A stretch of DNA of 64,000 nt, from assembly GCF_029269835.1 (NCBI RefSeq), contig NZ_JARJBB010000012.1, positions 1 to 64,000 on the forward strand, read 5' to 3'. Positions 56,879 to 64,000 of this stretch are shown here, in pieces (within the stretch, counting starts at the first letter, position 1; each line of letters starts with the position of its first letter). Both the position numbers and the translations under genes were made by a program. Origin of the DNA: Streptomyces tropicalis. GTDB taxonomy: Bacteria; Actinomycetota; Actinomycetes; Streptomycetales; Streptomycetaceae. Below the pieces are notes generated by a model, which saw nothing but the letters and a program-made list of their open reading frames with translations, searched no databases and had not been told where the DNA came from.

Positions 56879-58462
56879 ATGGCCGACACACACGTCTCCG
56901 CACACGAGTTGGTCGCCGGGCGCTACCGGCTGCTGGAGGCCGTCCACCGCGGGACCAATCTCGTCTGCTGGTACGGCGAGGACGTCGCGGCGGACCGGCC
57001 CCGCCTGCTGACCCAGCTCCTGCTCCCCGAGGACGCCGCGGAGGACGGCGGCCGCCGGGTCACCGCCCGGGTCATGCGCACCTCCGAGACCATGGCCCTG
57101 CTGCGTCCCGGCCGGGTCGCCACGGTCGTCGACGCGATCTCGGAGGCCGGCGCCCTGTGGACGGTCACCGAGTGGGTCGACGGCATCCCGCTCGGTGAAC
57201 TGCTCGCGCAGGAAGGGGCGTTCAACTACGTGCGGGCGGCCAGGATCGGGCTGGAGCTGCTCGACGTGCTGGAGGCGGCGCACGCCGAGGGCATCACCCA
57301 CGGAGAGCTGAGTCCCGGGCTGGTGTTCGTGCGGGAGCAGGGCGGTGTCGTCGTCACCGGCTTCGGCCTGGCGGGCGCCACCCTCGTCCCCCGGATCACG
57401 GCGCCGTCGTACGCCTCGCCGGAGCAGGCGCGCGACGAGCGGATCGGGCCGGCGGCCGACCTGTGGGCGCTGGGCGCGATGGTCTACGCGATGGTCGAGG
57501 GCCGCCCGCCGTACCGCGACCGGGGCCGGCCCGAGGCCACGCTCAGGGGCGTGGACCGGCTGCCGCTGCGCAGCCCGGTCCGGGCCGGGCCGCTCACCCA
57601 GGCGGTGCAGGGGCTGCTGCGCAAGAGCTCCACCGAGCGGCTGACCCGCCCGGTGGTCCGGGAGGCCCTCACCCGGGTGCTCGACGAGGACCCGGACACC
57701 GTCGCGCGGGACGTCGTCCGGCCCCGGCTGCGCGGGGGCCGCGCGTTCGCCCGGGGCGCCGGCCGGGTCCGGGGCCGGGGGGTCCTGGCCGCGGGCACCG
57801 CGCTGGCCGTCCTGACGGTCGCCGTCGCGGTGCTGGCCGTCACCCACGGGCTGCCCGGCACGGACACCGCGGGACCTGCCGCGCCCGACCGCACCACGGC
57901 CGGCCCCTCCCCCGGCGGGCCGGGCGGCGCCACAGCCGGTCCGCCGAAGCCGTCCACCCCCACCCGGCCGTCCGCCTCGCCGCCGGCCTCGCAACTGCCG
58001 CCCGGCTTCCGGGTCTACGACGCCCCGCAGGGCTTCTCCGTCGCCCTGCCCGCCGGATGGCGGCCCGTGCGCACCACGCACGTGACCGACCGCGCGTACC
58101 GGGTGGTCCTCGGTGCCCCCGGGGACGACCGCACCCTGGCCGTGACCTCCAGCGACCGGGTCGGGCCGGACCCCGTGTCCGTGTGGCGCGACGACGTCGA
58201 GCCCGGCCTGTCGCAGACCCCCGGCTACCGGCGGATCGGCGCCATCCGCGCGGCGGCCTACCAAGGGCACCGGGCCGCCGACATGGAGTGGCTGTCGGGC
58301 ACCGGGAAGGAACAGGTGCACACCTTCGGCCGCGGCGTGCTCCTCGGCGGCACCCGCGGCTTCTCGCTGCGCTGGACGACCCCCGCCGGGGACTTCGCCC
58401 GGCCGGCCGACCGCCGGGCGCTCACGGTCTTCCTGAGGACCTTCCGCCCGGCGCCCGTCTGA
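56879..58462 (+). CDS. Membrane pseudokinase (Ser/Thr kinase-like, catalytic residues lost)
   Basis: A 527-residue protein. Residues ~10-270 have a eukaryotic-type kinase fold, but every catalytic signature is altered. The VAxK lysine is absent (RPRLLTQLLLPEDA), HRDLKPEN is HGELSPGL (141-148), and DFG is GFG (161-163). The SPE/APE region (YASPEQARDER) and DLWALGAMVYAM remain. A single transmembrane helix (~300-325) is followed by a Pro/Thr/Ser linker and an extracellular domain (~375-527) with no recognised family. ATG 56879 has GAGGG 7 bases upstream. Likely a scaffold or phospho-peptide/ligand sensor rather than an enzyme. Confidence 0.85.
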   Translation: MADTHVSAHELVAGRYRLLEAVHRGTNLVCWYGEDVAADRPRLLTQLLLPEDAAEDGGRRVTARVMRTSETMALLRPGRVATVVDAISEAGALWTVTEWVDGIPLGELLAQEGAFNYVRAARIGLELLDVLEAAHAEGITHGELSPGLVFVREQGGVVVTGFGLAGATLVPRITAPSYASPEQARDERIGPAADLWALGAMVYAMVEGRPPYRDRGRPEATLRGVDRLPLRSPVRAGPLTQAVQGLLRKSSTERLTRPVVREALTRVLDEDPDTVARDVVRPRLRGGRAFARGAGRVRGRGVLAAGTALAVLTVAVAVLAVTHGLPGTDTAGPAAPDRTTAGPSPGGPGGATAGPPKPSTPTRPSASPPASQLPPGFRVYDAPQGFSVALPAGWRPVRTTHVTDRAYRVVLGAPGDDRTLAVTSSDRVGPDPVSVWRDDVEPGLSQTPGYRRIGAIRAAAYQGHRAADMEWLSGTGKEQVHTFGRGVLLGGTRGFSLRWTTPAGDFARPADRRALTVFLRTFRPAPV

Positions 58463-58580
58463 CCGCCCACGCCCCGGTCCCCGGGGACCATGGGGAGAAT
58501 CACCCGGACGCCCGAGCATCTCCGCCGTGTGAGGGGTAGTAGAGAGCTCTGTGCCCTGATGTCCTCGGAGGACCCTTTAC

Positions 58581-59021
58581 GTGAACACCTTCGTGCACAC
58601 GTCCCTCGTCGTGCAGCTGCGGTCCGGCGCGGCGGACCGCTTCCCCGTGCTGGCGCACCTGAGCTACGACGCCGACGACCCGTTCGCGGTCACGGTGGCC
58701 TTCAGCCACGACGGCCGGATCCTGGCCCGATGGCAGCTGGACCGGGAGATGCTCGGTGACGGACTGGTGCGCTCCGTGGGCGTCGGCGACGTGCGCTTCG
58801 CCCCCGAGCCTGACGGCCCGTGGCAGGAGGTCCGCATGGAGTTCCACGGCGACGCCCACCCCGAGGCGGGCCGGCACCACGCCGTGGTCTTCGCATGGGC
58901 ACCGGCGGTGGCCGCGTTCCTGCGGCAGACCCACCGGGTGGTGGCGCCGGGGACCGAGAACGCAGGCGTCGACGACTTCCTTGCCGAGCTCTTCACGGAG
59001 AGCCGGCCGCACGGCGGCTGA
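58581..59021 (+). CDS. SsgA-like (SALP) sporulation/cell-division protein
   Basis: A 146-residue SsgA-like protein, a family restricted to morphologically complex actinomycetes and involved in septum placement and spore wall formation. It has the characteristic N-terminus NTFVHTSLVVQLR, then LSYDADDPFAVTVAFSHDG and LARWQLDREMLGDGL, VGDVRFAPE, and C-terminal FLRQTHRVVAPGTE. GTG 58581 follows GGAGGA. Its stop is 21 bases from that of the convergent membrane protein gene. Confidence 0.92.
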   Translation: MNTFVHTSLVVQLRSGAADRFPVLAHLSYDADDPFAVTVAFSHDGRILARWQLDREMLGDGLVRSVGVGDVRFAPEPDGPWQEVRMEFHGDAHPEAGRHHAVVFAWAPAVAAFLRQTHRVVAPGTENAGVDDFLAELFTESRPHGG

Positions 59022-59042
59022 GCGGCCGCGCCGTCCCGGTCG

Positions 59043-59540
59043 TCAGCCGGAGGGGTGACGCCGGCGGGCCCAGAGGGGCAGCGCGAACCAGCACAGCAGG
59101 TACCAGGCCACCACGGCCGCCACCAGGTACGGCACGAAGGAGTTGTGCGTGGCGACCCTGAGGACCAGCAGCAGCGACGCGGTCATGGTGGCGAGCAGCA
59201 GGACCAGTCCGACGAAGGTCAGCCGGGAGGCCCAGCGCACCGCCTGGGGTTTGACGCGGTGTCCGGAGACGAGCCGGTGCAGCGACACCGGGCCGATGAG
59301 GGCGCCGGTCGCGGTGGCGCCGAGGACGACCGTGACGACGTAGACGGCCTTGTCCCCCGGGCCGAGGGAGTCGTACTTCTGCTGGAACACGACCGTCAGC
59401 AGGAAGCCGAAGAGGATCTGCACGCCGGTCTGGGCGACGCGGACCTCCTGGATGAGCTCGCTCCACATCCGGTCGGCCCGCTCCTCCTCGGTCTCGTGGC
59501 GTCCCCGGTGCCGTGCCGTCTCGTCCCCGCTGCCCGTCAC
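59043..59540 (-). CDS. DUF6328-like four-helix membrane protein
   Basis: A 165-residue protein with a charged N-terminus (TEEERADRMWSELIQEVRVAQTG) and about four transmembrane helices (ILFGFLLTVVFQ, VYVVTVVLGATATGALIG, LTFVGLVLLLATMTASLLLV, LVAAVVAWYLLCWFALPLW). The layout matches streptomycete DUF6328; function unknown. GTG 59540 follows GGGAGGAC. Convergent with the SsgA-like gene. Confidence 0.78.
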   Translation of the reverse strand: MTGSGDETARHRGRHETEEERADRMWSELIQEVRVAQTGVQILFGFLLTVVFQQKYDSLGPGDKAVYVVTVVLGATATGALIGPVSLHRLVSGHRVKPQAVRWASRLTFVGLVLLLATMTASLLLVLRVATHNSFVPYLVAAVVAWYLLCWFALPLWARRRHPSG

Positions 59541-59660
59541 GTCGTCCTCCCGGTCTCGTGTCGTACAGGTCCTGTCCCCCCGGCCTGTTCCCCGCGCCCG
59601 GGCGACCGTGCTCCCCGGGCGGCGGTCGGCGTGCACCGCGGTGCCGGGCCGTCCCGGCGT

Positions 59661-60644
59661 CTACCAGCGGCGCTCGACCTGGTCCCTGACCCGGTGCCGG
59701 TAGAGGTCCTCGATCGCCGCGAGCGTCGCGTCGGACAGCGGGGGCAGCTTGCCCACCAGGGCGTTGGCGCGGGCCTGTTCCGGGGTGCGGGCGCCGGGGA
59801 TCACGGTGGTGACACCGGGCTGCTGCACGATCCAGCGCAGTGCCGTCTGCGCCGGGGTCCAGCCCTCGGGGGCGAGCGCGGCGAACTCGGCCGCCGCCTC
59901 GACGCCCGCGGCGAAGTCGACACCGGAGAAGGTCTCGCCCTGATCGAAGGCCTCCCCGTGCCGGTTGTAGGTGCGGTGGTCGTCGGCCGGGAAGACCGTG
60001 TCCGCGGTGTACCTGCCGGACAGCAGGCCCGAGGCGAGCGGGACCCGGGCGACGACGCCGACGCCCGCCTCGCGCGCTGCCGGAAGCACCTGCTGCAGGG
60101 GCTTCATCCGGAAGGGGTTGAGGATGATCTGCACGCTCGCCAGGCCGGGCCGGGCGATCGCCGTCAGCGCCTCGGCGCAGGTCTCGACGCTGACCCCGTA
60201 CGCGGCGACGCGCTCCTCCGCCACCAGCGTGTCCAGCGCGTCGAACACCGCGTCGCGGGAGTACACGACGGTGGGCGGGCAGTGGAGCTGCACCAGGTCG
60301 ATCCGGTCGACGCCGAGGTTGCGCCGGGAGCGGTCGTTCCAGGCGCGGAAGTTGTCCAGGACGTAGTTCTCGGGGATCTGGTCCACGCGCCGGCCCATCT
60401 TGGTGGCGACGAGCACGTGCAGGTCGGGCCGGGAGCCGAGGAACCCGGCGATGGCCGACTCGCTGCGCCCGTCGCCGTAGACGTCGGCCGTGTCGAAGAA
60501 GGTCACGCCGGCCTCGGCCGCCGCCTCCAGCACGGCGAGGCTCCTCCGGTCGTCCACGTCGCCCCAGTCGGCACCGAGTTGCCAGGTGCCGAGGCCGATC
60601 ACCGACGCGTGCTGACCCCACCTGCCGAATGCGCGTTCTTCCAT
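59661..60644 (-). CDS. Aldo/keto reductase
   Basis: A 327-residue NADPH-dependent reductase with the AKR catalytic tetrad visible: D in DTADVYG, Y in VYG, K in VATKMGRR, H in VQLHCPP. The cofactor region TVIPGARTPEQARANAL is typical. ATG 60644 was selected because the upstream frame is basic and non-conserved. Probably a general carbonyl-reductase type; substrate unknown. Confidence 0.87.
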   Translation of the reverse strand: MEERAFGRWGQHASVIGLGTWQLGADWGDVDDRRSLAVLEAAAEAGVTFFDTADVYGDGRSESAIAGFLGSRPDLHVLVATKMGRRVDQIPENYVLDNFRAWNDRSRRNLGVDRIDLVQLHCPPTVVYSRDAVFDALDTLVAEERVAAYGVSVETCAEALTAIARPGLASVQIILNPFRMKPLQQVLPAAREAGVGVVARVPLASGLLSGRYTADTVFPADDHRTYNRHGEAFDQGETFSGVDFAAGVEAAAEFAALAPEGWTPAQTALRWIVQQPGVTTVIPGARTPEQARANALVGKLPPLSDATLAAIEDLYRHRVRDQVERRW

Positions 60645-60756
60645 GGCGTCAGTCTGGCACCGCCGGGCCGAGGGGCGGAGGAGCACGCTCCGGTACGGTG
60701 CCCGCGCGTCGTCCGGCCGGTTGCCCGGGGCGGGGCGGGGCGGAAAGGGGGCGCGG

Positions 60757-61422
60757 TCAGGGGGTGAGGTGGGCCTGGACGGCGGGGGCGTAGCGCTCGA
60801 CCAGGTCGTCGACCGCGGTGTCCCGGACGTGCGGTCCGCGGGCGAGGCCGTACATCACGCCGAGGCCGAGCAGGGCGGCGACGGCCAGCTCGGCGCGCAC
60901 CCCGGTGTCCGGCCCGGTCAGGCGCGCGGCGAGGCGCTCGGTCACCTGGGCGCGGAAGTTGGCGCGCAGGACCTCGCCGTGGGCGCCGTGCAGGGGAGCG
61001 AAGACGATCCGCAGCACCGGGTCGGCGCCGCGGTCGCGCTGGCTCTCCAGGACCTGGCGGACCATGTGCCGGCCGAGGGCGTCGAGCGGGGCGTCCAGCA
61101 GGGCGGCGGTGTCGTCCTCGAAGGACATGACCCGGGCGAAGAGGGCGTCCTTGGAGCCGAAGTACTTCAGGACCAGCGGAGGGCTGACGCCGGCGCGGTC
61201 TGCCACCGCCTTCAGGGTGATGTGGGCGTGTGGCTGCCGGGCGAGGAAGTGACGTGCGGCGCGGAGGATGGCCGCCTTGGTGGCCTCGGCGTCCCGCCGC
61301 CCCGGGCCGGCCTGGGCGGCGTCCTCGCCGGGATCGCCCGGAGCAGCGGGAGCCGCCGAGGTGCCGGGAGCGTCGGGGTGGGTGGCCGCTGGGGTGCCGG
61401 GGGAAGTCCTCACGGCACTCAT
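60757..61422 (-). CDS. TetR-family repressor of the adjacent efflux gene
   Basis: A 221-residue TetR protein. An Ala/Pro/Gly-rich leader of ~45 residues precedes the helix-turn-helix ITLKAVADRAGVSPPLVLKYFGSKDALF. ATG 61422 overlaps the MFS stop (ATGA), so it is co-transcribed with, and coupled to, the transporter. The double palindrome upstream of the MFS gene (62946-62987) is the likely operator, giving autoregulation. Confidence 0.87.
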   Translation of the reverse strand: MSAVRTSPGTPAATHPDAPGTSAAPAAPGDPGEDAAQAGPGRRDAEATKAAILRAARHFLARQPHAHITLKAVADRAGVSPPLVLKYFGSKDALFARVMSFEDDTAALLDAPLDALGRHMVRQVLESQRDRGADPVLRIVFAPLHGAHGEVLRANFRAQVTERLAARLTGPDTGVRAELAVAALLGLGVMYGLARGPHVRDTAVDDLVERYAPAVQAHLTP

Positions 61423-62912
61423 GCTCCCTCCAGCGCCTCGTCCCGCACGCTCGGGGTGCCGCCCCGGGCCCGCCGGGTGCCGCGGGGCGCGGCGTCGCCG
61501 GGAATGGAGAGCGCCGCCGCGCAGGCGGCGAGGGCGACCGCGCCCGCCATGGCGAACGCCAGCAGGTAGCCGTGCAGGGTGGGGACGGCGGCGCCGTCGA
61601 GCAGGCTGCTGTGGTGCACGAGGACGGCGGCGACGGCCGCGCTGGAGACGGCCTGCCCGATGGTGCGCATGAGGACGTTGACGCCGTTGGCGGAGGCCGT
61701 CTGCGCGGCCGGGACCGCCCGCAGGATCAGCGTGGGCAGGGCCGAGTAGGCGAGGGTGGTGCCGGTGGCGACCACCGTCGCACCGAGGATGATCATCCAC
61801 AGGTCGCGGCTGTCGGCGATGCGCACGACGTACCCGCAGGCGATGACCGCGGCGCCGAGGGCGAGGGTGATGCGCGGCCCGCGGGTCGCGGAGATCCGCG
61901 CGGACACGGGCGAGAACAGCAGCATGGTCACCCCGCCCGGCAGCAGGCACAGGCCGGTGCCGACGATCGACAGCCCGAGGCCGTACCCGGTGGCCTTCGG
62001 CGCCTGCACGAGCTGGGCGGTGACGAGGGTGTTGGCGTAGAACGCGAAGCCGGTCAGCAGTGCGGCCACGTGGGAGAGGCCGACCCGGGGGCGCGACACG
62101 AGCCGCAGGTCGACGAGAGGCCGCGCGGCGCGCAGCTGCCGGCGCCACCAGAGCGCGAGGACGGCGACGGCGGCGGCGAAGAGCCCGAGGACGCGCGGGC
62201 CGGTCCAGCCCCACTGGCCGCCCTGGGAGACCCCGAGGAGCAGGCACACCAGTCCGATGGCCAGGCCCAGGGCGCCGAGCACGTCGAAGCGGCCCGGCTC
62301 CCGCACCGGCGACTCCCGCACCGCCCACCACACCGCGGCCACACCGAGCGCACCCAGGGCGCTGGTCAGCCAGAACATGGTGTGCCAGTCGGCGTACTGC
62401 ACGACGAGCGCGGCCAGGGGCAGGCCGAGGGCGGCGCCGATGCCGACGGTGGAGCTCATCAGCGCGACGGCGGAGCCGCGGCGCTCGGGCGGCAGCTCGT
62501 CGCGCAGGATGCTGATGGACAGCGGGACGACGGCGGCCGCGGCGCCCTGCAGGGCGCGGGCGGTGATGAGGACGGCGATGTCGGCGGAGAGGGCGCACAG
62601 CACGGAGCCGAGGGTCATCAGGGTCAGGGCCGAGGTCAGCACCCGGCGCTTGCCGTACATGTCGCCGGCCCGGCCGAGCACCGGGGTGAGCACGGCGCCG
62701 GACAGCAGGGTCGCGGTGACCATCCAGGAGACCGTGCCCGCGGACGAGCCGGTCAGCCGGGGCAGGTCGGGCAGCAGGGGCACGACCACCGTCTGCATGA
62801 CGGCCATGAGGATGCCGCCGTACGCCAGCACCGGGATGGTGAGCCGGTCGCGCAGGGGCGTGGGACCGGGCGCCCCGTCGGCCGGGGTGGGCATCGGGGC
62901 GGGCGGCTCCAT
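61419..62912 (-). CDS. DHA2-type MFS drug exporter
   Basis: A 497-residue major facilitator with about 14 hydrophobic segments. The loop motif LGRAGDMYGKRRV (motif A), ARALQGAAAAVVPLSISIL (motif C-like region of drug/proton antiporters) and RDELPPERRGSAVAL are present. ATG 62912 has GGAG 6 bases upstream; GTG 62918 would lack one. It is the first gene of a coupled MFS-TetR operon behind a strong operator. Confidence 0.88.
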   Translation of the reverse strand: MEPPAPMPTPADGAPGPTPLRDRLTIPVLAYGGILMAVMQTVVVPLLPDLPRLTGSSAGTVSWMVTATLLSGAVLTPVLGRAGDMYGKRRVLTSALTLMTLGSVLCALSADIAVLITARALQGAAAAVVPLSISILRDELPPERRGSAVALMSSTVGIGAALGLPLAALVVQYADWHTMFWLTSALGALGVAAVWWAVRESPVREPGRFDVLGALGLAIGLVCLLLGVSQGGQWGWTGPRVLGLFAAAVAVLALWWRRQLRAARPLVDLRLVSRPRVGLSHVAALLTGFAFYANTLVTAQLVQAPKATGYGLGLSIVGTGLCLLPGGVTMLLFSPVSARISATRGPRITLALGAAVIACGYVVRIADSRDLWMIILGATVVATGTTLAYSALPTLILRAVPAAQTASANGVNVLMRTIGQAVSSAAVAAVLVHHSSLLDGAAVPTLHGYLLAFAMAGAVALAACAAALSIPGDAAPRGTRRARGGTPSVRDEALEGA

Positions 62913-62945
62913 CGGCACTCCAGCGGCGGCGCGGTGGGAATACGA

Positions 62946-62987
62946 GGTGAATACGCATTCACCTTACTGGGTGAATGCGTATTCACC
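62946..62987. promoter_or_regulatory. Double palindromic TetR operator
   Basis: Arms of 17 bp, GGTGAATACGCATTCAC (62946-62962) and its exact reverse complement (62971-62987), separated by 8 bases. Each arm is itself a palindrome (GTGAAT-ACGC-ATTCAC), so two dimers could bind. It lies about 35-75 bases upstream of the MFS start. It also overlaps the stop codon of the truncated flavoprotein gene. Confidence 0.85.
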
Positions 62988-63397
62988 AACGCGCAGGGTC
63001 CGCCCGGCCGCGGGCGGACAGGGACCGCGCGTGCACCGAGCGGGCGATGCGCGGGCCGCGCCGGCGCTTCAGCCGGCGCAGCGCCTCCAGCCGCCCGGCC
63101 GCCTTTTCCATGCCGTAGTACAGCTGCGGCGGGACGTGGGGCAGCAGGGGCGAGTGGCGCTGCCCGAGCAGGGCGAACATGCGGTGCGGGGGCAGGTCGA
63201 TGTACCGGGGCAGGTCCTCGTACCACTGGGCGCTGTAGCGGGCGGCGCTCTGCACGGGCAGCAGGGCGGCGCGGCGCTCCTGCTCGTAGGCGGCGAGGGC
63301 GTCCGGCAGGGTGGCCCGCCCTGCGAGGGCCCCGGCCAGGCAGACGGCGCCCTCCAGGGCGAGGGTGGTGCCGGCGCCGTCATCGGGGCCTCTCCTG
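62983..63397 (-). pseudogene. 3' remnant of an FAD-dependent monooxygenase
   Basis: On the minus strand, the frame from about 63397 to stop 62983-62985 reads GPDDGAGTTLALEGAVCLAG, then LAAYEQERRAALLPVQSAAR, HRMFALLGQRHSPLLPHVP and a basic tail. The AGTTLALEGA segment is the C-terminal FAD-contact region of p-hydroxybenzoate-hydroxylase-like monooxygenases. The FAD Rossmann domain and the GDAA motif that should precede it are missing. An in-frame stop lies about 12 codons upstream (near 63412), so only about 130 C-terminal residues survive. It is probably a relic cut by rearrangement. Confidence 0.6.
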
Positions 63398-63484
63398 TGC
63401 CGCCGATCGCGTCAGTCTTCCGGCGTGAGCCGCGCCACTCGGCGGGCGGCCCCGGGCGAAGGACTGCGCCCAAAGCCCTCCCGA

Positions 63485-63503
63485 AAGAGAGGAATTCCCT
63501 CTT
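63485..63503. promoter_or_regulatory. Palindrome AAGAG-A-GGAATTCC-CTCTT upstream of melC1
   Basis: AAGAG (63485-63489) and CTCTT (63499-63503) flank GGAATTCC (63491-63498). The same 8-mer occurs twice in the 9.4-9.7 kb region. It lies about 170 bases upstream of melC1 and could bind its regulator. Confidence 0.4.
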
Positions 63504-63671
63504 CCGCGGCCTGCGGGGTTCCCCGACAGCAAGATCATCTTCGTTCAAGTCTGCACTTCTTGCGGGTGATTGTCCGGATGACGGCCAACCGCTTCCCGGC
63601 GATTTCTCCCCGTCTCCGGCCCGCCGATAGATATGCGGGGTCCCCACCGGAACACACCCTGGAGGTCCCGT

Positions 63672-64000
63672 ATGCCCGAACTCAGCCGCCGCCGCGCGCT
63701 CACCGCCACCGCCGCCCTCGCGGCGGCCGCCGGCGCCGGGGCGGTCGCGGCGGGTCCGGCGTCCGCGGCCGGAGCGCCCGCGGACCACGACCACCACGGC
63801 GGATCGTCCGCCCCGTTCGACTTCGACGAGGTCTACCGGGGGCGCCGGATACAGGGCCGGCCCGCGAACGACGGCGGTCACCACCACCACGGCATGGGCT
63901 GCACCGTCCTCGTCGACGGGGCCGAGCTGCACGTGATGCAGAACGCGGACGGCACCTGGATCAGCGTCGTCAGCCACTACGACCCGGTGGCCACCCCGCG
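63672..64000 (+). CDS. melC1: Tyrosinase copper chaperone MelC1, 5' part
   Basis: The first 109 residues, open at the window end. The Tat-type signal (MPELSRRRALTATAALAAAA, then a PASA cleavage region) fits MelC1, which delivers copper to tyrosinase MelC2 and exports it. A His-rich segment (DHDHHGG, GGHHHHGMGCTV) and the conserved FDEVYRGRRIQG and NADGTWISVVSHYDPV follow. ATG 63672 follows GGAGG (63661-63665). melC2 is expected just beyond the window. Confidence 0.9.
   Translation, partial: MPELSRRRALTATAALAAAAGAGAVAAGPASAAGAPADHDHHGGSSAPFDFDEVYRGRRIQGRPANDGGHHHHGMGCTVLVDGAELHVMQNADGTWISVVSHYDPVATP

Overview
The window is high-GC actinobacterial DNA, almost certainly from Streptomyces or a close relative. 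The evidence is genus-typical content: a GlgE-pathway operon, a SigB-family sigma factor surrounded by partner-switching proteins, a WhiB-like protein, an SsgA-like protein, and the start of a melC tyrosinase operon. Genes are packed on both strands with strong third-position GC bias, so long antisense open frames are common and were ignored. No rRNA, tRNA, CRISPR array, transposase or prophage gene was recognised.

Layout. 1-5.6 kb: 3' end of glgE, then treS, mak and glgB, a complete route from trehalose/maltose through maltose-1-phosphate to branched alpha-glucan, closed by a 40-bp perfect palindrome. 5.7-9.4 kb: a YbdK-type carboxylate-amine ligase, a FadD-like acyl-CoA synthetase with an altered P-loop, and a small DUF4190 membrane protein. 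9.7-25 kb: a signalling island with RsbW-like ATPases, STAS anti-anti-sigma proteins, three SpoIIE-type phosphatases, a 1334-residue multi-HAMP hybrid histidine kinase and two related MarR regulators. Two members look decayed: a frameshifted STAS gene at 11.75-12.13 kb and an RsbT-like ATPase remnant at 22.3-22.7 kb. Two sequences match the Streptomyces SigB-type promoter consensus. 25-33 kb: a methyltransferase, type II NADH dehydrogenase, a FUSC membrane protein, a SigB-family sigma factor and another RsbW-like ATPase, then a putative small RNA with a clear intrinsic terminator.

33-43 kb: a lone cyclic-nucleotide-binding-domain protein, an MFS/TetR pair, a saccharopine dehydrogenase-like enzyme, a WhiB-like protein, a secreted M1 peptidase, a DUF488 protein, a TetR-controlled FAD dehydrogenase and a divergent AlkB-like dioxygenase. 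43-49 kb: a metallo-beta-lactamase-fold hydrolase, a DUF4032 kinase-like protein, and a tight three-gene operon. That operon encodes a receiver fused to a thioredoxin-reductase-like flavoprotein, a cNMP-domain histidine kinase and a UBP zinc-finger protein. It is the best candidate in the window for a little-studied redox signalling module.

49-64 kb: a secreted M4 thermolysin-like protease divergent from a secreted serine hydrolase, an AIM24 protein, a TPR protein translationally coupled to a prenyl diphosphate synthase behind a palindromic operator, a threonine dehydratase-like enzyme, a membrane pseudokinase, an SsgA-like protein, an aldo/keto reductase, an MFS/TetR efflux operon behind a near-perfect double operator, the 3' remnant of an FAD monooxygenase, and the 5' part of melC1, which runs off the end.

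The common theme is stress and development: glucan/trehalose storage, sigma-B-like partner switching, redox sensing and secreted proteases. From memory, the order glgB, ybdK-like, fadD-like, multi-HAMP kinase, STAS/SpoIIE genes, ndh and a SigB-type sigma resembles the S. coelicolor arm region around its second glg cluster and sigM. That comparison was not checked here.
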